Positions 27,605-36,859 of a stretch of 64,000 nt of DNA are shown in pieces; within the stretch, counting starts at the first letter, position 1, and each line of letters opens with the position of its first letter. Where the stretch lies: contig NZ_LT630003.1 in NCBI RefSeq assembly GCF_900105615.1, positions 1,860,001-1,924,000 of the forward strand, read 5' to 3'. Source of the DNA: Lacrimispora sphenoides JCM 1415 (GTDB lineage: Bacteria; Bacillota; Clostridia; Lachnospirales; Lachnospiraceae). Position numbers and translations under genes: made by a program. The notes under the pieces are model-generated. The model saw only the letters and a program-made list of their open reading frames with translations. It did no database searches and was not told where the DNA came from.

Positions 27605-28289
27605 TTACGTCTCCATCGAAATTAATTTTACCATCGTGTACCCGGATCACCCGCCTGGCTTCCTTTGCAATGGCGCTGTCATGGGTGATCATGACGATGG
27701 TATTTCCCTCATCGTTCAGCTTTTTTAAGAAATTAAGGACTTCCCGGCTGGTTTTTGAATCCAGAGCCCCCGTAGGCTCATCGGCCAGAATCAGGGAGGG
27801 ATCTCCTGCCAGCGCCCTTGCAATGGAAACCCTCTGCTGCTGGCCTCCGGAAAGCTGATTGGGAAAATTTTTCCACTTTTCCGCCAGGCCAACCCGTTCC
27901 AGAGAGGCCATGGCCCGTTTGTTCCGTTCATTGGTTCCTGCCCCTGCATATAACAGGGGCAGTTCCACATTTTCAAGAAGATTCAGTCTGGGAAGCAGAT
28001 TGTACTGCTGGAAGATAAAGCCAATCATCTTATTCCGTATCCCGGCCAGCTGGTTATCCGACATCCTGCCCACATCCTCACCGCCCAGAAGATATTCTCC
28101 TGACGTGGGAACATCCAGTGCGCCTATAATATTCATGAGCGTGGATTTTCCGCTTCCCGACTTTCCTACAATAGCCACGAATTCCCCGTGGCAGATGGTC
28201 AAAGACACGCCGTTGTTTGCACGGACCTCCTCCTCTCCCATCTGGTATATTTTATAGATATCTTTTAATTCAATCAAGGTATTTTCCAA
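27582..28289 (-). CDS. MacB/LolD-type ABC ATPase
   Basis: 235 aa. Walker A GKSGSGKST, signature LSGGQQQRV, Walker B LILADEPTGALD, switch MITHD. A TTG start follows GGAGGTTATATAGC. The LolD-like features match FtsX-type permeases. Confidence 0.9.
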   Translation of the reverse strand: MENTLIELKDIYKIYQMGEEEVRANNGVSLTICHGEFVAIVGKSGSGKSTLMNIIGALDVPTSGEYLLGGEDVGRMSDNQLAGIRNKMIGFIFQQYNLLPRLNLLENVELPLLYAGAGTNERNKRAMASLERVGLAEKWKNFPNQLSGGQQQRVSIARALAGDPSLILADEPTGALDSKTSREVLNFLKKLNDEGNTIVMITHDSAIAKEARRVIRVHDGKINFDGDVNEYSAIL

Positions 28290-28312
28290 GCTATATAACC
28301 TCCTTGCGGCCC

Positions 28313-30073
28313 TTATGGCTGACGGACGCCGCTGCCGGAACCGCCGCTGCTGCCTTCACTGCGGTACCTGACTCCAGAACCGGAACCTGAGCCGCCTGGG
28401 CCTACATTTATGCCGCCCATGCCTCCCGGCATCACAACATTCATTGATGTGCCTACAGTAGTTTGTGCAACGTAAACCTCCTGATTCTCTTCCAATCCGC
28501 TGTTAATTTCCACATAATCATCATTGATCAGGCCTGTGGTAACTTCTACCGCCCGAAAGCCTGCCGGAATGTTCCCCTGAGGCTCCTTCACCGAATCATC
28601 CTTTACATAGACCTGATTTCCCCGCATAAGCGCATCGGCCGGTACGGCAAGGACATCGGCCGCTTTATCCAAAATGATTACCCCATCTACGTTCATGCCT
28701 GGGAGAAGCTCATCCATACCATCGTTTAAGGTGATAGTAACAGGATAATTGGTGACCCCGTTGGAAGTAGAGCTTTCCAGGCTTACATTGGTAACTGTGC
28801 CGGAAAAGGTTTTACCAGGTACGGCATCGGCAGTAATATTCACCTCCTGGCCTACTTTCACGGACTTGACATCCAATTCATCCACAGACATTTTAAACGT
28901 ATAGCCCGACATATCGTATATGACTGCCAGGGTTGTGCTTCCGCTGGAGCTTTTGGTGATCTTATCTCCCGCTTTCACGGTTTTTGTAATGACCTTTCCG
29001 GATATAGGTGCGGTAATGGTATAGTTATCATAAGTATTCTCGGTACTCTCCAGTTTGCTTTTTGCTCCTTCCAGAGTTTCCTGGGCCTTTTCCATCGTAT
29101 CTTTATATGTGCGAAGCAGTTTATCCGCAGACTTGCTTTCCATTGTAAATAGAGGAGTTCCCTTCGTTACATAATCACCTTCATGCACCAGCAGGGTTCC
29201 TACCTCCACGTTGGAGGATAAGTCCGCTTTCATGGTCGACTCAAGCTTGGGTTCAAATGTTGCTTCCACACTGCACACATAATCGCCTATCGCTGCCGTA
29301 GCCGGGGTATCCGTGGTAAGACCGCCTGGATTTGTAACTTCAATGGTGACATAACGAACGATACGCCCTCCAGTTAAGGTTACATCCATATTGCTGACAG
29401 AAGTGACTGCACCCTGAATCTGCTCTCCTGTATCGGTAAGGGTAAGAACCGCCGCCTGTCCGGCCGTTATCTGGGCTGCCTCTCCGGAGAGGAATGGAAG
29501 CTTGATCTTCATGGTTTTATCATCATAAACAGAGGCAATTTCCGTATTGTTTCCTACTTTATCACCTTCCTTAATGGAAAGCGATTTTATGTACCCGCTC
29601 TCTGTGGATTTATAGGTATTTCCGCTGTAATCACCTAAAGCAGAATTGTAATCATCCAGCGCAGTTTGATAATTTTCCTGAGCTCTGGACAGGGAGTTGT
29701 TCACCGATGTCATCTCCGATTCCATGGATGATGTATCGATCCGGTAGAGGATCTGTCCCTTTTCTACCTCGTCTCCCTCTTCAAAATCTGCTGCAATGAC
29801 TTCTCCTTCCACCAAAGAGGTAATGTCATAGGTATTCTGAGGAGAAATGGTTCCAGAGGAGGATAGCTCAGAAACAATGTCCTGCTTCGTAACTTTTGCA
29901 GTTCTTATGCTCTTTGATTCGGCGGATGCTTCCTTTGATTTTTTAAAGCTTGCCGCCGCCATCACTCCTGCCAGCACCGCAAGGATTATGATAAGAAGGA
30001 TCAAAATCTTTTTTCCCTTTATCCGTCCTTTTCTTTTTTCTTTTGAAAATAATTTCTGAATGACTTTTTTCAT
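28313..30073 (-). CDS. Periplasmic-adaptor-like (HlyD/MacA) membrane fusion protein
   Basis: 586 aa, longer than typical MacA (about 370). A basic start and one membrane helix (about residues 21-45) are followed by a barrel-sandwich hybrid (YDITSLVEGEVIAADFEEGD), a first coiled coil, a second lipoyl-like half (VEVGTLLVHEGDYVTKGTPL), another coiled coil, and beta-barrel domains. The C-terminus is Gly/Ser-rich low complexity. In a Gram-positive cell it would sit outside the membrane and couple the ABC pump to the wall. Confidence 0.85.
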   Translation of the reverse strand: MKKVIQKLFSKEKRKGRIKGKKILILLIIILAVLAGVMAAASFKKSKEASAESKSIRTAKVTKQDIVSELSSSGTISPQNTYDITSLVEGEVIAADFEEGDEVEKGQILYRIDTSSMESEMTSVNNSLSRAQENYQTALDDYNSALGDYSGNTYKSTESGYIKSLSIKEGDKVGNNTEIASVYDDKTMKIKLPFLSGEAAQITAGQAAVLTLTDTGEQIQGAVTSVSNMDVTLTGGRIVRYVTIEVTNPGGLTTDTPATAAIGDYVCSVEATFEPKLESTMKADLSSNVEVGTLLVHEGDYVTKGTPLFTMESKSADKLLRTYKDTMEKAQETLEGAKSKLESTENTYDNYTITAPISGKVITKTVKAGDKITKSSSGSTTLAVIYDMSGYTFKMSVDELDVKSVKVGQEVNITADAVPGKTFSGTVTNVSLESSTSNGVTNYPVTITLNDGMDELLPGMNVDGVIILDKAADVLAVPADALMRGNQVYVKDDSVKEPQGNIPAGFRAVEVTTGLINDDYVEINSGLEENQEVYVAQTTVGTSMNVVMPGGMGGINVGPGGSGSGSGVRYRSEGSSGGSGSGVRQP

Positions 30074-30095
30074 TCCGGCTTCTCCTGTTAATCTT

Positions 30096-31184
30096 CTATT
30101 CTATATAATCAATGACAGTCCGGGTTTCATTTCCATCGTTATCTACAGACAGGGTATAGACCAGATTCACGGTATCACCTACCCGTAGATCCCCATAGGA
30201 AGAAAATGCAAACTTCATCTCAGTGCTGGTAAGCTCGTAGGTGTTGCCGTCATCCAGTATGATTGCTCCCGGTGTCATTAAATCCGAAGAATCATAAACA
30301 ACGTTTGTGATTTCCCCAAATACGGCGGAGCGTCCGTTTTCATTTTCGTTTCCAATGGTATAAAGCCACACGGTTTTAGAAATGGTATGATAATATACCA
30401 GAACTCCGTCTTCGCTTTCCAAGGAAACATCAATTGCATTGCTGGAATTATTAACAGGTTCTCCATCAAGATAAATATTGGCTTCACTAAGCTTAAAAGG
30501 TAATATGGATTTGAGCCTGCTGCTGCTTTTTGCGATCTTCGGTCCCTTGATACTGTTGTCGACCATTGAAAACGGATCGATCTCCCCATCACTGGTCAAT
30601 TCGCAGTTTAAGCTTTTTCCAAACATGGTTCCAGATTTCGTATCTGTTTTTAACAAATTATAAAACAGGTTGATGCAGTCTTCTTTATTTAAGACTTCCA
30701 AAGCCTCTTTATTCAGATTTTCATCCAGTTCCAGAAAATGATATTTGGAAAGCCTGGAACCGGTCTGGTCACCGGTAAAGTCAGAATTTGCATAGCCCAA
30801 AAGTCCTAAAACTCCTTTTACCCCTTCCTGAAGTGTTATGGAATCGTCTGGTTTAAAATTTCCTCCTAAATATCCGTTCATCCACCCCTGTTCCGCTGCA
30901 ATCCTGATTTGGGCTGCATATTCATGGTTTCTTGGAACATCGGCAAATACGGAAGTGTTACTGGTCTTGCCGGCCGTGCTTCGATAGGAGGATGCATTTA
31001 CCAGCATGCTGGCAAATTCTCCCCGCGTCACCGACAGATTCAGATTCCCGGTGTTCATGATTCCCGAAACTCCGACTACCTTTTTCCTTAAATCAAAACT
31101 ACTTGATGCCTCAGTTATCATAGGGCTGACTGCCGTCGCGGCCATTACAAAAGCCAGGGAAGCCGCTATTTTACGTCCGTTCAT
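30096..31184 (-). CDS. Secreted protein with S-layer homology (SLH) region
   Basis: 362 aa from the ATG 31182-31184 after AGGAGAAACTGG; a TTG eight codons upstream is unlikely. A signal peptide ends near ITEASS. Residues about 30-165 contain SLH-like repeats (SVTRGEFASMLVNASSY; WMNGYLGGNFKPDDSITLQE). The remaining beta-rich C-terminal half is not recognised. Encoded first in the operon with the fusion protein and ABC genes, it may tether or gate the pump at the wall. Confidence 0.72.
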   Translation of the reverse strand: MNGRKIAASLAFVMAATAVSPMITEASSSFDLRKKVVGVSGIMNTGNLNLSVTRGEFASMLVNASSYRSTAGKTSNTSVFADVPRNHEYAAQIRIAAEQGWMNGYLGGNFKPDDSITLQEGVKGVLGLLGYANSDFTGDQTGSRLSKYHFLELDENLNKEALEVLNKEDCINLFYNLLKTDTKSGTMFGKSLNCELTSDGEIDPFSMVDNSIKGPKIAKSSSRLKSILPFKLSEANIYLDGEPVNNSSNAIDVSLESEDGVLVYYHTISKTVWLYTIGNENENGRSAVFGEITNVVYDSSDLMTPGAIILDDGNTYELTSTEMKFAFSSYGDLRVGDTVNLVYTLSVDNDGNETRTVIDYIE

Positions 31185-31252
31185 CCAGTTTCTCCTCTCA
31201 TCATTCAAATCTGAAGCTTATTTTAACAGGCGCTTATGTCTGTTTTGTGACA

Positions 31253-31274
31253 GTAAGCTGAAATTAACCTGAAA
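31253..31274 (-). promoter_or_regulatory. Tandem 11-bp repeats facing the SLH-MacAB operon
   Basis: On the minus strand TTTCAGGTTAA then TTTCAGCTTAC, two 11-bp direct repeats as bound by OmpR/PhoB-type regulators. Related copies face the other way at 31338-31359. Confidence 0.5.
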
Positions 31275-31310
31275 CTTGGTATTTCTGACGAAAAGTTCCT
31301 TGTATTCTTT

Positions 31311-31379
31311 ATACCATAGCAGACCCTGGGTATGGTATTTCAGCTTATTTTAAGCTTAAACCCTTATGATTAAGCTTAG
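31311..31379. promoter_or_regulatory. Operator-like cluster in the divergent two-component promoter region
   Basis: An exact inverted repeat ATACCATA (31311-31318) / TATGGTAT (31331-31338) is followed by TTTCAGCTTAT-TTTAAGCTTAA (31338-31359, 11-bp direct repeat). A further TTAAGCTTA copy lies at 31370. Their similarity to the 31253-31274 repeats suggests binding by the adjacent response regulator. Confidence 0.5.
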
Positions 31380-31447
31380 AAAATTTCTTAACTGCCGCGG
31401 CACCCCAATGAATAAGCGGGCAAATTCGTACGCACAAAAATGTAAGA

Positions 31448-31476
31448 TTGCCTAACAGGCAGTCTCAGCTTATAAT
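31448..31476 (+). promoter_or_regulatory. Promoter of the RR-HK operon
   Basis: TTGCCT (31448-31453), 17-bp spacer, TATAAT (31471-31476), 45 bp upstream of the ATG, which has a TAGGAG site. Confidence 0.75.
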
Positions 31477-31520
31477 AGATGACAACAGGTTCATAATAAT
31501 AAGTATAGGAGAATCGAATC

Positions 31521-32195
31521 ATGAAGGTATTGATTGTAGAAGACGAAGTAAGGCTGGCCGATGCTTTGGGACAGATTATGAAGGAACAACATTACCAGGC
31601 TGATATTGTGTATAATGGTACTGACGGTTTGTCCTGCGGTCTTTCCGGGGAATATGACGTCATTGTTTTAGATGTCATGCTGCCGGGAGAAAATGGTTTT
31701 CAAGTGGTGAAAAAGCTGAGAGAGGCCCGCATCCAGACTCCTGTTCTCTTGCTGACCGCACGGGATGACATTCAGGATAAGGTAACCGGACTTGACAGAG
31801 GAGCTGATGACTATATGACAAAGCCCTTTATACCGGAAGAGCTGTTAGCCCGCATCAGGGCTCTCTCCCGCCGTCAGGGAGAAGTAATCGTAGAAGAAAT
31901 GAAATTCGGAGACTTGACACTTTCTCTCTCTGGCAATGATTTATGCTGCGGCACCAAATCCATTCATCTTGGATATAAGGAATTTGAAGTGTTAAAGATC
32001 CTTATGAGCAATTCCGGAAGGATCGTTTCAAAGGAAACTCTCATCTCAAGGGTATGGGGCAGCGATTCCGACGCAGAGGACAATAATGTTGAGGCTTATA
32101 TTTCCTTTTTACGCAAAAAGCTGAATTTTGTGGGTTCAAGGGTGGAAATCAGCACTCTCCGAAAGGTCGGATACCGCCTGGAGGAAACAACATGA
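31521..32195 (+). CDS. OmpR-family response regulator
   Basis: 224 aa. Receiver domain with VEDE, phospho-acceptor Asp in VIVLDVMLPGENG and TKPFIPEEL; C-terminal winged helix (YKEFEVLKILMSNSG, VEAYISFLRKKLN). It overlaps the kinase gene by 4 nt and is divergent from the SLH-MacAB operon, its probable target. Confidence 0.92.
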   Translation: MKVLIVEDEVRLADALGQIMKEQHYQADIVYNGTDGLSCGLSGEYDVIVLDVMLPGENGFQVVKKLREARIQTPVLLLTARDDIQDKVTGLDRGADDYMTKPFIPEELLARIRALSRRQGEVIVEEMKFGDLTLSLSGNDLCCGTKSIHLGYKEFEVLKILMSNSGRIVSKETLISRVWGSDSDAEDNNVEAYISFLRKKLNFVGSRVEISTLRKVGYRLEETT

Positions 32196-33460
32196 TAAAA
32201 AAATTAAGAAGACGGTTTGTTTTAGTTAACATGATTTTTGTAATAACCATTCTTTCCGCTGTTCTTGGTATCTTTTACTACGCCAATTTTAAACGCATCG
32301 AGCGGCAGACCGTCATGGCTCTTTACCAGGCCGTCGACCGAAACCAGCCGGACCATCTGCCGGATAAGGTAGAAATCACCCGCAGACCTCAAAGGAACCT
32401 GCCGCCTCTTGTCCCTATTTTCGTGGTTAATTTAAACAACCGCAACTCCATAGAAAACATAAGGGAAAACAATTTAACGGTTACCAGGGAGCTGGCTTCC
32501 ACCCTGGTGGAGCTGGCAAAAGCGAATGACTCTTCCCAGGGGGAACTTAAGGATTATTCTCTTCGCTACCTTAAAGTTTCTTCCATAGAGGGTACGAAAA
32601 TAGTATTTGCAGACCAAAGATATGAACGGGATAATTTAAAAGCCCTCCTGATCAATTGTCTGCTGATCTTTCTTGCGGCGGTTTTTCTTTTTTTGATCCT
32701 GAGTATTTTCCTTTCCCGTCTGGCGTTAAGGCCTGTGGAAACCGCATGGCGGATGCAAAACCAGTTCATTGCCGATGCATCCCATGAACTTAAGACACCT
32801 CTTACTGTAATTCTGGCCAATTTACAGATTCTTTCCCTTCATAAGGAATGCACCATCATGGATCAGCAGAAATGGCTGAACAACACAAAAGAAGAGGCAG
32901 AACGCATGAAGCAGCTTGTGGAAGAACTGCTCTTTTTGGCCCGCTCCGATACTGGGGCCGTCCAGGCCTCCCAGATGGCAATGGCTCCTCTTGATTTCAG
33001 TGACATCGTATTAAACGGTGTCCTGCTTTTTGAATCCGTTGCCTTTGAAAATAAGGTGAACCTGGAAAATAAAATTGATACCGGTATTATCCTGGAAGGC
33101 TGGGAAGTCCAGCTAAAGCAGGTAATCAACATCCTGCTGGACAATGCCTGCAAATACGCTGGTAAACATGGTTCCGTATCTGTCAGCTTAAAAAAATCCA
33201 CCCATAATGCCGTCTTGACCGTTCAAAATACGGGAGACCCTATTCCCGAAAAGGAGCAGATCCATGTCTTTGAACGGTTTTACCGGACGGATGAATCAAG
33301 AGCCCGTAAGGATGGAGGCTATGGACTTGGCCTTTCCATTGCAAAGACCATTGTTGACCACCATAAGGGAAGGATTAACCTGACCAGCAGCCTTGAAACA
33401 GGAACTATTTTTACTGTCAGCTTTCCCCTCTCTTCCCGCCAGCACATAAACAGAACATAA
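32192..33460 (+). CDS. Sensor histidine kinase
   Basis: 422 aa. Two membrane helices (about residues 11-30 and 152-175) bracket an extracellular sensor of about 120 residues. HisKA follows with FIADASHELKTPLTVILANL, then N box LLDNACKYA, VQNTGDPIP and G2 box GGYGLGLSIAKTI. It pairs with the preceding regulator. The neighbouring pump suggests detection of an envelope-active compound. Confidence 0.9.
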   Translation: MIKKLRRRFVLVNMIFVITILSAVLGIFYYANFKRIERQTVMALYQAVDRNQPDHLPDKVEITRRPQRNLPPLVPIFVVNLNNRNSIENIRENNLTVTRELASTLVELAKANDSSQGELKDYSLRYLKVSSIEGTKIVFADQRYERDNLKALLINCLLIFLAAVFLFLILSIFLSRLALRPVETAWRMQNQFIADASHELKTPLTVILANLQILSLHKECTIMDQQKWLNNTKEEAERMKQLVEELLFLARSDTGAVQASQMAMAPLDFSDIVLNGVLLFESVAFENKVNLENKIDTGIILEGWEVQLKQVINILLDNACKYAGKHGSVSVSLKKSTHNAVLTVQNTGDPIPEKEQIHVFERFYRTDESRARKDGGYGLGLSIAKTIVDHHKGRINLTSSLETGTIFTVSFPLSSRQHINRT

Positions 33461-33500
33461 AAAAGGAGCAATTGCAGGTTTTTACCTCAATTGCTCCCTT
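33461..33500. terminator. Bidirectional terminator between HK and alarmone synthetase
   Basis: ggagcaattg / caattgctcc stem with inner aggt/acct, A and T tracts on the two flanks; the genes converge here. Confidence 0.85.
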
Positions 33501-33507
33501 CTCTTAT

Positions 33508-34218
33508 TTATTTAGAAACTGCAATTCCATGATCCTCAATTCTCTTTCTGATACCCAGCATTCTTTCGTCGGTCTGTGCGATCACATCCGCACACTCCCG
33601 CAGTTCTTCGCTGATTTCCTGGGAATACTCTTCCACTTCTTTTTTATATTTTAATTGGTGGTCCAGACTGGCCCAGAAATCCATGGCAATGGTACGGATC
33701 TGGACCTCTGCCCTCATCCATTTTTTCTGGTCGGAAAAGAACACGGGGATCTCTACGATCATATGATAGCTGCGGTAACCATTTTTTTTGGGGTGGCGGA
33801 TGTAATCCTTAATGGCAATGATATGTACATCATCCTGGCGGGCCAGCATATCTGCCACAGCATAAATATCATCAAGGAACGAGCAGATCACGCGGATTCC
33901 TGCAACATCATCCAGATTTTCCATCATGGATTCCAGGGAAACCGGCAGCCCTCTGCGCTGCAGCTTTTCCACAATGCTGATGGGCTTCTTTACTCTTGAT
34001 TTAACCATTTCAATTGGGTTTCTGGAGTTCCTGACTGACAGTTCATCATTTAGGACCTCCAGCTTTGTCTTGATCTCCCGGATGGCACAGGTATACATCA
34101 TCATAGCTTCCTGAAACTGGTATGCCTGCTTCATAAGCGGGTCCGGAACCTGAACCAGATTGGGAACATTCACAATGGACTGGTTCAATTCACTATTGGG
34201 GTTCATGCTAATATTCAT
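33508..34218 (-). CDS. Small alarmone synthetase, RelQ/YjbM-like GTP pyrophosphokinase
   Basis: 236 aa, a stand-alone RelA/SpoT synthetase domain without hydrolase or TGS/ACT regions. DDVAGIRVICSFLDDIY, YIRHPKKNGYRSYHMIVE and EVQIRTIAMDFWASLDHQLKYK are the nucleotide-binding and catalytic segments. It should make (p)ppGpp from ATP and GTP/GDP. Confidence 0.9.
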   Translation of the reverse strand: MNISMNPNSELNQSIVNVPNLVQVPDPLMKQAYQFQEAMMMYTCAIREIKTKLEVLNDELSVRNSRNPIEMVKSRVKKPISIVEKLQRRGLPVSLESMMENLDDVAGIRVICSFLDDIYAVADMLARQDDVHIIAIKDYIRHPKKNGYRSYHMIVEIPVFFSDQKKWMRAEVQIRTIAMDFWASLDHQLKYKKEVEEYSQEISEELRECADVIAQTDERMLGIRKRIEDHGIAVSK

Positions 34219-34244
34219 TCTTATCCCTCGAAACTTACATTACT

Positions 34245-35081
34245 TTAAGCTTTCTCTGCTGCCGAAACTGCCTCGTTAAGCCAGTTCACCTCTAAATACT
34301 CGACCGTACCGCCATCCACTGCGGCTGCGATCTGTGGATCAATGGGGATTTTAGCCAGAACAGTAAGACCATTCACTTTGGCTGCTTCATCCACGCGGCT
34401 CTCCCCAAATACTGAAATCTGCTTTCCACAGTCCGGGCAATTCAAATAACTCATGTTTTCCACCAGTCCCAGAATCGGTATGTTCATCTTTTTCGCCATA
34501 TTTACCGCTTTTTCAACAATCATGGTAACCAGCTCCTGAGGAGAGGTGACAATGATAATTCCGTCCACAGGAAGGGACTGGAACACGGTTAAGGGCACAT
34601 CTCCGGTTCCCGGAGGCATGTCCACGAACATGTAGTCAATATTATCCCATAGGGCCTCCTGCCAGAACTGTTTCACAGCTCCTGCAATGACCGGCCCCCG
34701 CCAGATGACAGGATCCGTCTCATGATCCAGAATCAGATTCGCTGACATCACTTCAATTCCTGTTGCCGTGGTAGCCGGGATCATAAGGCCATTAGGCGTC
34801 ATGCCCACACCGTAATCCGAAAGGCCAAAGGCCTTTGGAATGGAAGGGCCGGTGATATCCGCATCAAGGATTGCCGTTTTATAACCTTTCCCGTTCATAC
34901 CTACAGCCATCAGGGACGTTACCAGGGATTTACCCACGCCGCCCTTTCCGCTTACAACCCCAATTACCTTTTTTACTGTGCTGGCAGGGTTAAGGGGTTC
35001 TAAAAAACTTACCTGTTCCTCTCGGCTGCCGCAGTTCTCCTGGCAGGTATTACAATTATGAGTACAATTTACCTCACTCAT
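34245..35081 (-). CDS. Mrp/NBP35-family Fe-S carrier ATPase
   Basis: 278 aa. The N-terminal CTHNCNTCQENCG cluster resembles the Nbp35 ferredoxin-like motif. Deviant Walker A GVVSGKGGVGKS follows, then YMFVDMPPGTGDVPLT. LNCPDCGKQ gives the C-terminal CxxC that binds a bridging [4Fe-4S] cluster. It is a scaffold or carrier for Fe-S assembly in the cytosol. It shares 8 nt with the preceding HAD gene. Confidence 0.9.
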   Translation of the reverse strand: MSEVNCTHNCNTCQENCGSREEQVSFLEPLNPASTVKKVIGVVSGKGGVGKSLVTSLMAVGMNGKGYKTAILDADITGPSIPKAFGLSDYGVGMTPNGLMIPATTATGIEVMSANLILDHETDPVIWRGPVIAGAVKQFWQEALWDNIDYMFVDMPPGTGDVPLTVFQSLPVDGIIIVTSPQELVTMIVEKAVNMAKKMNIPILGLVENMSYLNCPDCGKQISVFGESRVDEAAKVNGLTVLAKIPIDPQIAAAVDGGTVEYLEVNWLNEAVSAAEKA

Positions 35082-35892
35082 TGATGATTCCTCCTAATGA
35101 ATTATAGTCTAATATATGGAAGACGGCTTTTTTTAAGCCATCTGTTTCTATCGAATCCGTAACATAACCGGCTGCACTCTTTACCTCGTCAGAGGCATTT
35201 CCCATGGCAATTCCAAGGCCCGCACCGGTTATCATGGAAATATCATTATTGCCGTCGCCAATGGCAGCCATCTCACCGGCAGAAAAGCCGTAATGCTCTG
35301 CCATCTTCATGATCCCGTTCCACTTACTTCCGCCTGCGGGAATCACATCACAGCCCATTTCGTCATGCCAGCGCATGAACTCGCAGCCGCAAAGATACTT
35401 CTTCAGCTTCTGCTCCATGTCGTAGGATACATAAGGTATTATCTGGTAAATACGCTGGTTTTTGGCCCGTTCTACATTAAAAACCGGAGGAATCCTGGTT
35501 CCGATATCCGACTGGACCTTTTCCACCACATGATTCACCATATTGATGTACATGCGGTCCCCTTCCATAAACATGCAGGGAAATGGCTCTTCCTCCAAAA
35601 GCATTAAAGTTCTCTCAACTTCACCAGGATCTATGGGAAGATCATAAATGATCCTGTCTCCGCAATAGCAATACTGGCCGTTTAGCGTCACATAGCCGTC
35701 AAAGGGAATTCCCTCCAGAAGGTTTTCTTCTTCCATTTCAAGCTTATGGCGCCCCGTTGCAATAAACAGCAGGATTCCTGCCTTTCTGGCTTCCAAAAGT
35801 GCCTCTTTTGTACTGTCCGGAATCCGTTTTGTTTGAAAATCCCGAAGCGTTCCATCAATATCAAAAAAAATGGCCTTTATCTTCTTTTCCAC
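35074..35892 (-). CDS. Cof-type HAD phosphatase
   Basis: 272 aa from a GTG at 35890-35892; the frame also opens at a TTG at 35913. Motif I FFDIDGTLRDF has the nucleophile and acid/base Asp, LFIATGR is motif II, and AAIGDGNNDISMITGAGLGI is motif IV. The C2 cap is that of Cof/YwpJ-type sugar-phosphate phosphatases. The substrate is not predictable. Confidence 0.88.
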   Translation of the reverse strand: MEKKIKAIFFDIDGTLRDFQTKRIPDSTKEALLEARKAGILLFIATGRHKLEMEEENLLEGIPFDGYVTLNGQYCYCGDRIIYDLPIDPGEVERTLMLLEEEPFPCMFMEGDRMYINMVNHVVEKVQSDIGTRIPPVFNVERAKNQRIYQIIPYVSYDMEQKLKKYLCGCEFMRWHDEMGCDVIPAGGSKWNGIMKMAEHYGFSAGEMAAIGDGNNDISMITGAGLGIAMGNASDEVKSAAGYVTDSIETDGLKKAVFHILDYNSLGGIINE

Positions 35893-36050
35893 TTTTCCAT
35901 CATTCCTTCTCAATCTGATTATTCTTATCTGTGCCCGTCACAACATGCAAACACTTAAGATTATAATATATCTTATCTGAACTTGCAACGCAAAGGAAGA
36001 TAAAAGGAGGTTGCAGTGTCGCAGATTGCAAATATCCGATTGACTTGGCA

Positions 36051-36088
36051 AAAGGCCTGTGCCGTCATCAATGACGCTACAGGCCTTT
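36051..36088 (-). terminator. Terminator of folT
   Basis: aaaggcctgt / acaggccttt stem with inner gtca/tgac, just after the stop codon. Confidence 0.85.
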
Positions 36089-36093
36089 GTTTT

Positions 36094-36666
36094 TTATTTT
36101 GTTCCCGCAGTCCAAACATTACGGATAGTTTTAAAAACCCCCATGGTATCCAGCGCTTTTGACATGGAATAAAAAATCATGGAATCAATCGGCCACATGA
36201 CCAGGTTTTTAAGTGCCCTTGCCGGAAGAAGTACCATAAAGCCCTTTCCGTACAGGATAGAAAGACACATGGTATTAAGTATTACGTTACATACCAGCAT
36301 GACTAAAAGCTTGGAAACCAGGACTCTTCTTAAGGTGATCGGCTTTCTGTAATACATGCAGCCATACATGATACCTGCCAGAACAGTTACCAGGGTCAGT
36401 CCCGGAAAAAATGCTCCCGTAGGCTTTAAGAGGTATTTAAGCACATCCATACTTCCGGAAAAAAGGCCTCCTACTACCGGGCCAAACAGGTATGAAACCA
36501 TTCCATTGGGAATGGAAGAAAAACTGATCCGGATGTAATTTCCCATGTTAATGGAAAACATGCCCAAAACAATTGCTACTGCGCCAAACATGGCGGCTGT
36601 GGTAATGGTTCTTACAGACTTCAGCTCTCTGTAAGAATCGGTGAACAAAGTGACGAATTTTTTCAT
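36094..36666 (-). CDS. folT: Folate ECF transporter S component
   Basis: 190 aa from ATG 36664-36666 after AAAGGAGGTATTTTTT. The longer frame to 36810 would run through the riboswitch and is rejected. Six hydrophobic segments, with AMFGAVAIVLGMFSINMGNY and LFGPVVGGLFSGSMDVLKYL typical of the family. The S component binds folate and works with shared EcfAA'T, not encoded here. The THF riboswitch upstream confirms the ligand class. Confidence 0.92.
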   Translation of the reverse strand: MKKFVTLFTDSYRELKSVRTITTAAMFGAVAIVLGMFSINMGNYIRISFSSIPNGMVSYLFGPVVGGLFSGSMDVLKYLLKPTGAFFPGLTLVTVLAGIMYGCMYYRKPITLRRVLVSKLLVMLVCNVILNTMCLSILYGKGFMVLLPARALKNLVMWPIDSMIFYSMSKALDTMGVFKTIRNVWTAGTK

Positions 36667-36726
36667 AAAAAATACCTCCTTTGCAGACCTCTGACTACAA
36701 CCGGAGATAATATTCCTATCTTCTGA

Positions 36727-36824
36727 TGCAGCGGGATGCGACCGGTGTACCGCAAGAAAATCTTTTCGTCCGGCTGACAACTCCCTGTTCAGCTGGCACT
36801 TAACGCACACGGGTCTACTCTGCG
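36727..36824 (-). ncRNA. THF riboswitch upstream of folT
   Basis: Read on the minus strand, the leader has AGAGTAG, then GCGTTAAGTG, a variable arm, GGACGAAAAG, and a closing GCATCCCGCTGC that pairs with the 5' GCAG..TAG region. These are the conserved blocks of the tetrahydrofolate aptamer. It lies about 50 nt before the folT ribosome binding site, so control of translation is likely. Confidence 0.85.
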
Positions 36825-36859
36825 ACTATTAAATTGTATTTTGTAACGCCATCAGTATA

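Noticed and set aside
36667..36810. Longer FolT start
   Set aside because: The extra codons fall within the THF riboswitch; the ATG at 36666 has an ideal AAAGGAGG site.
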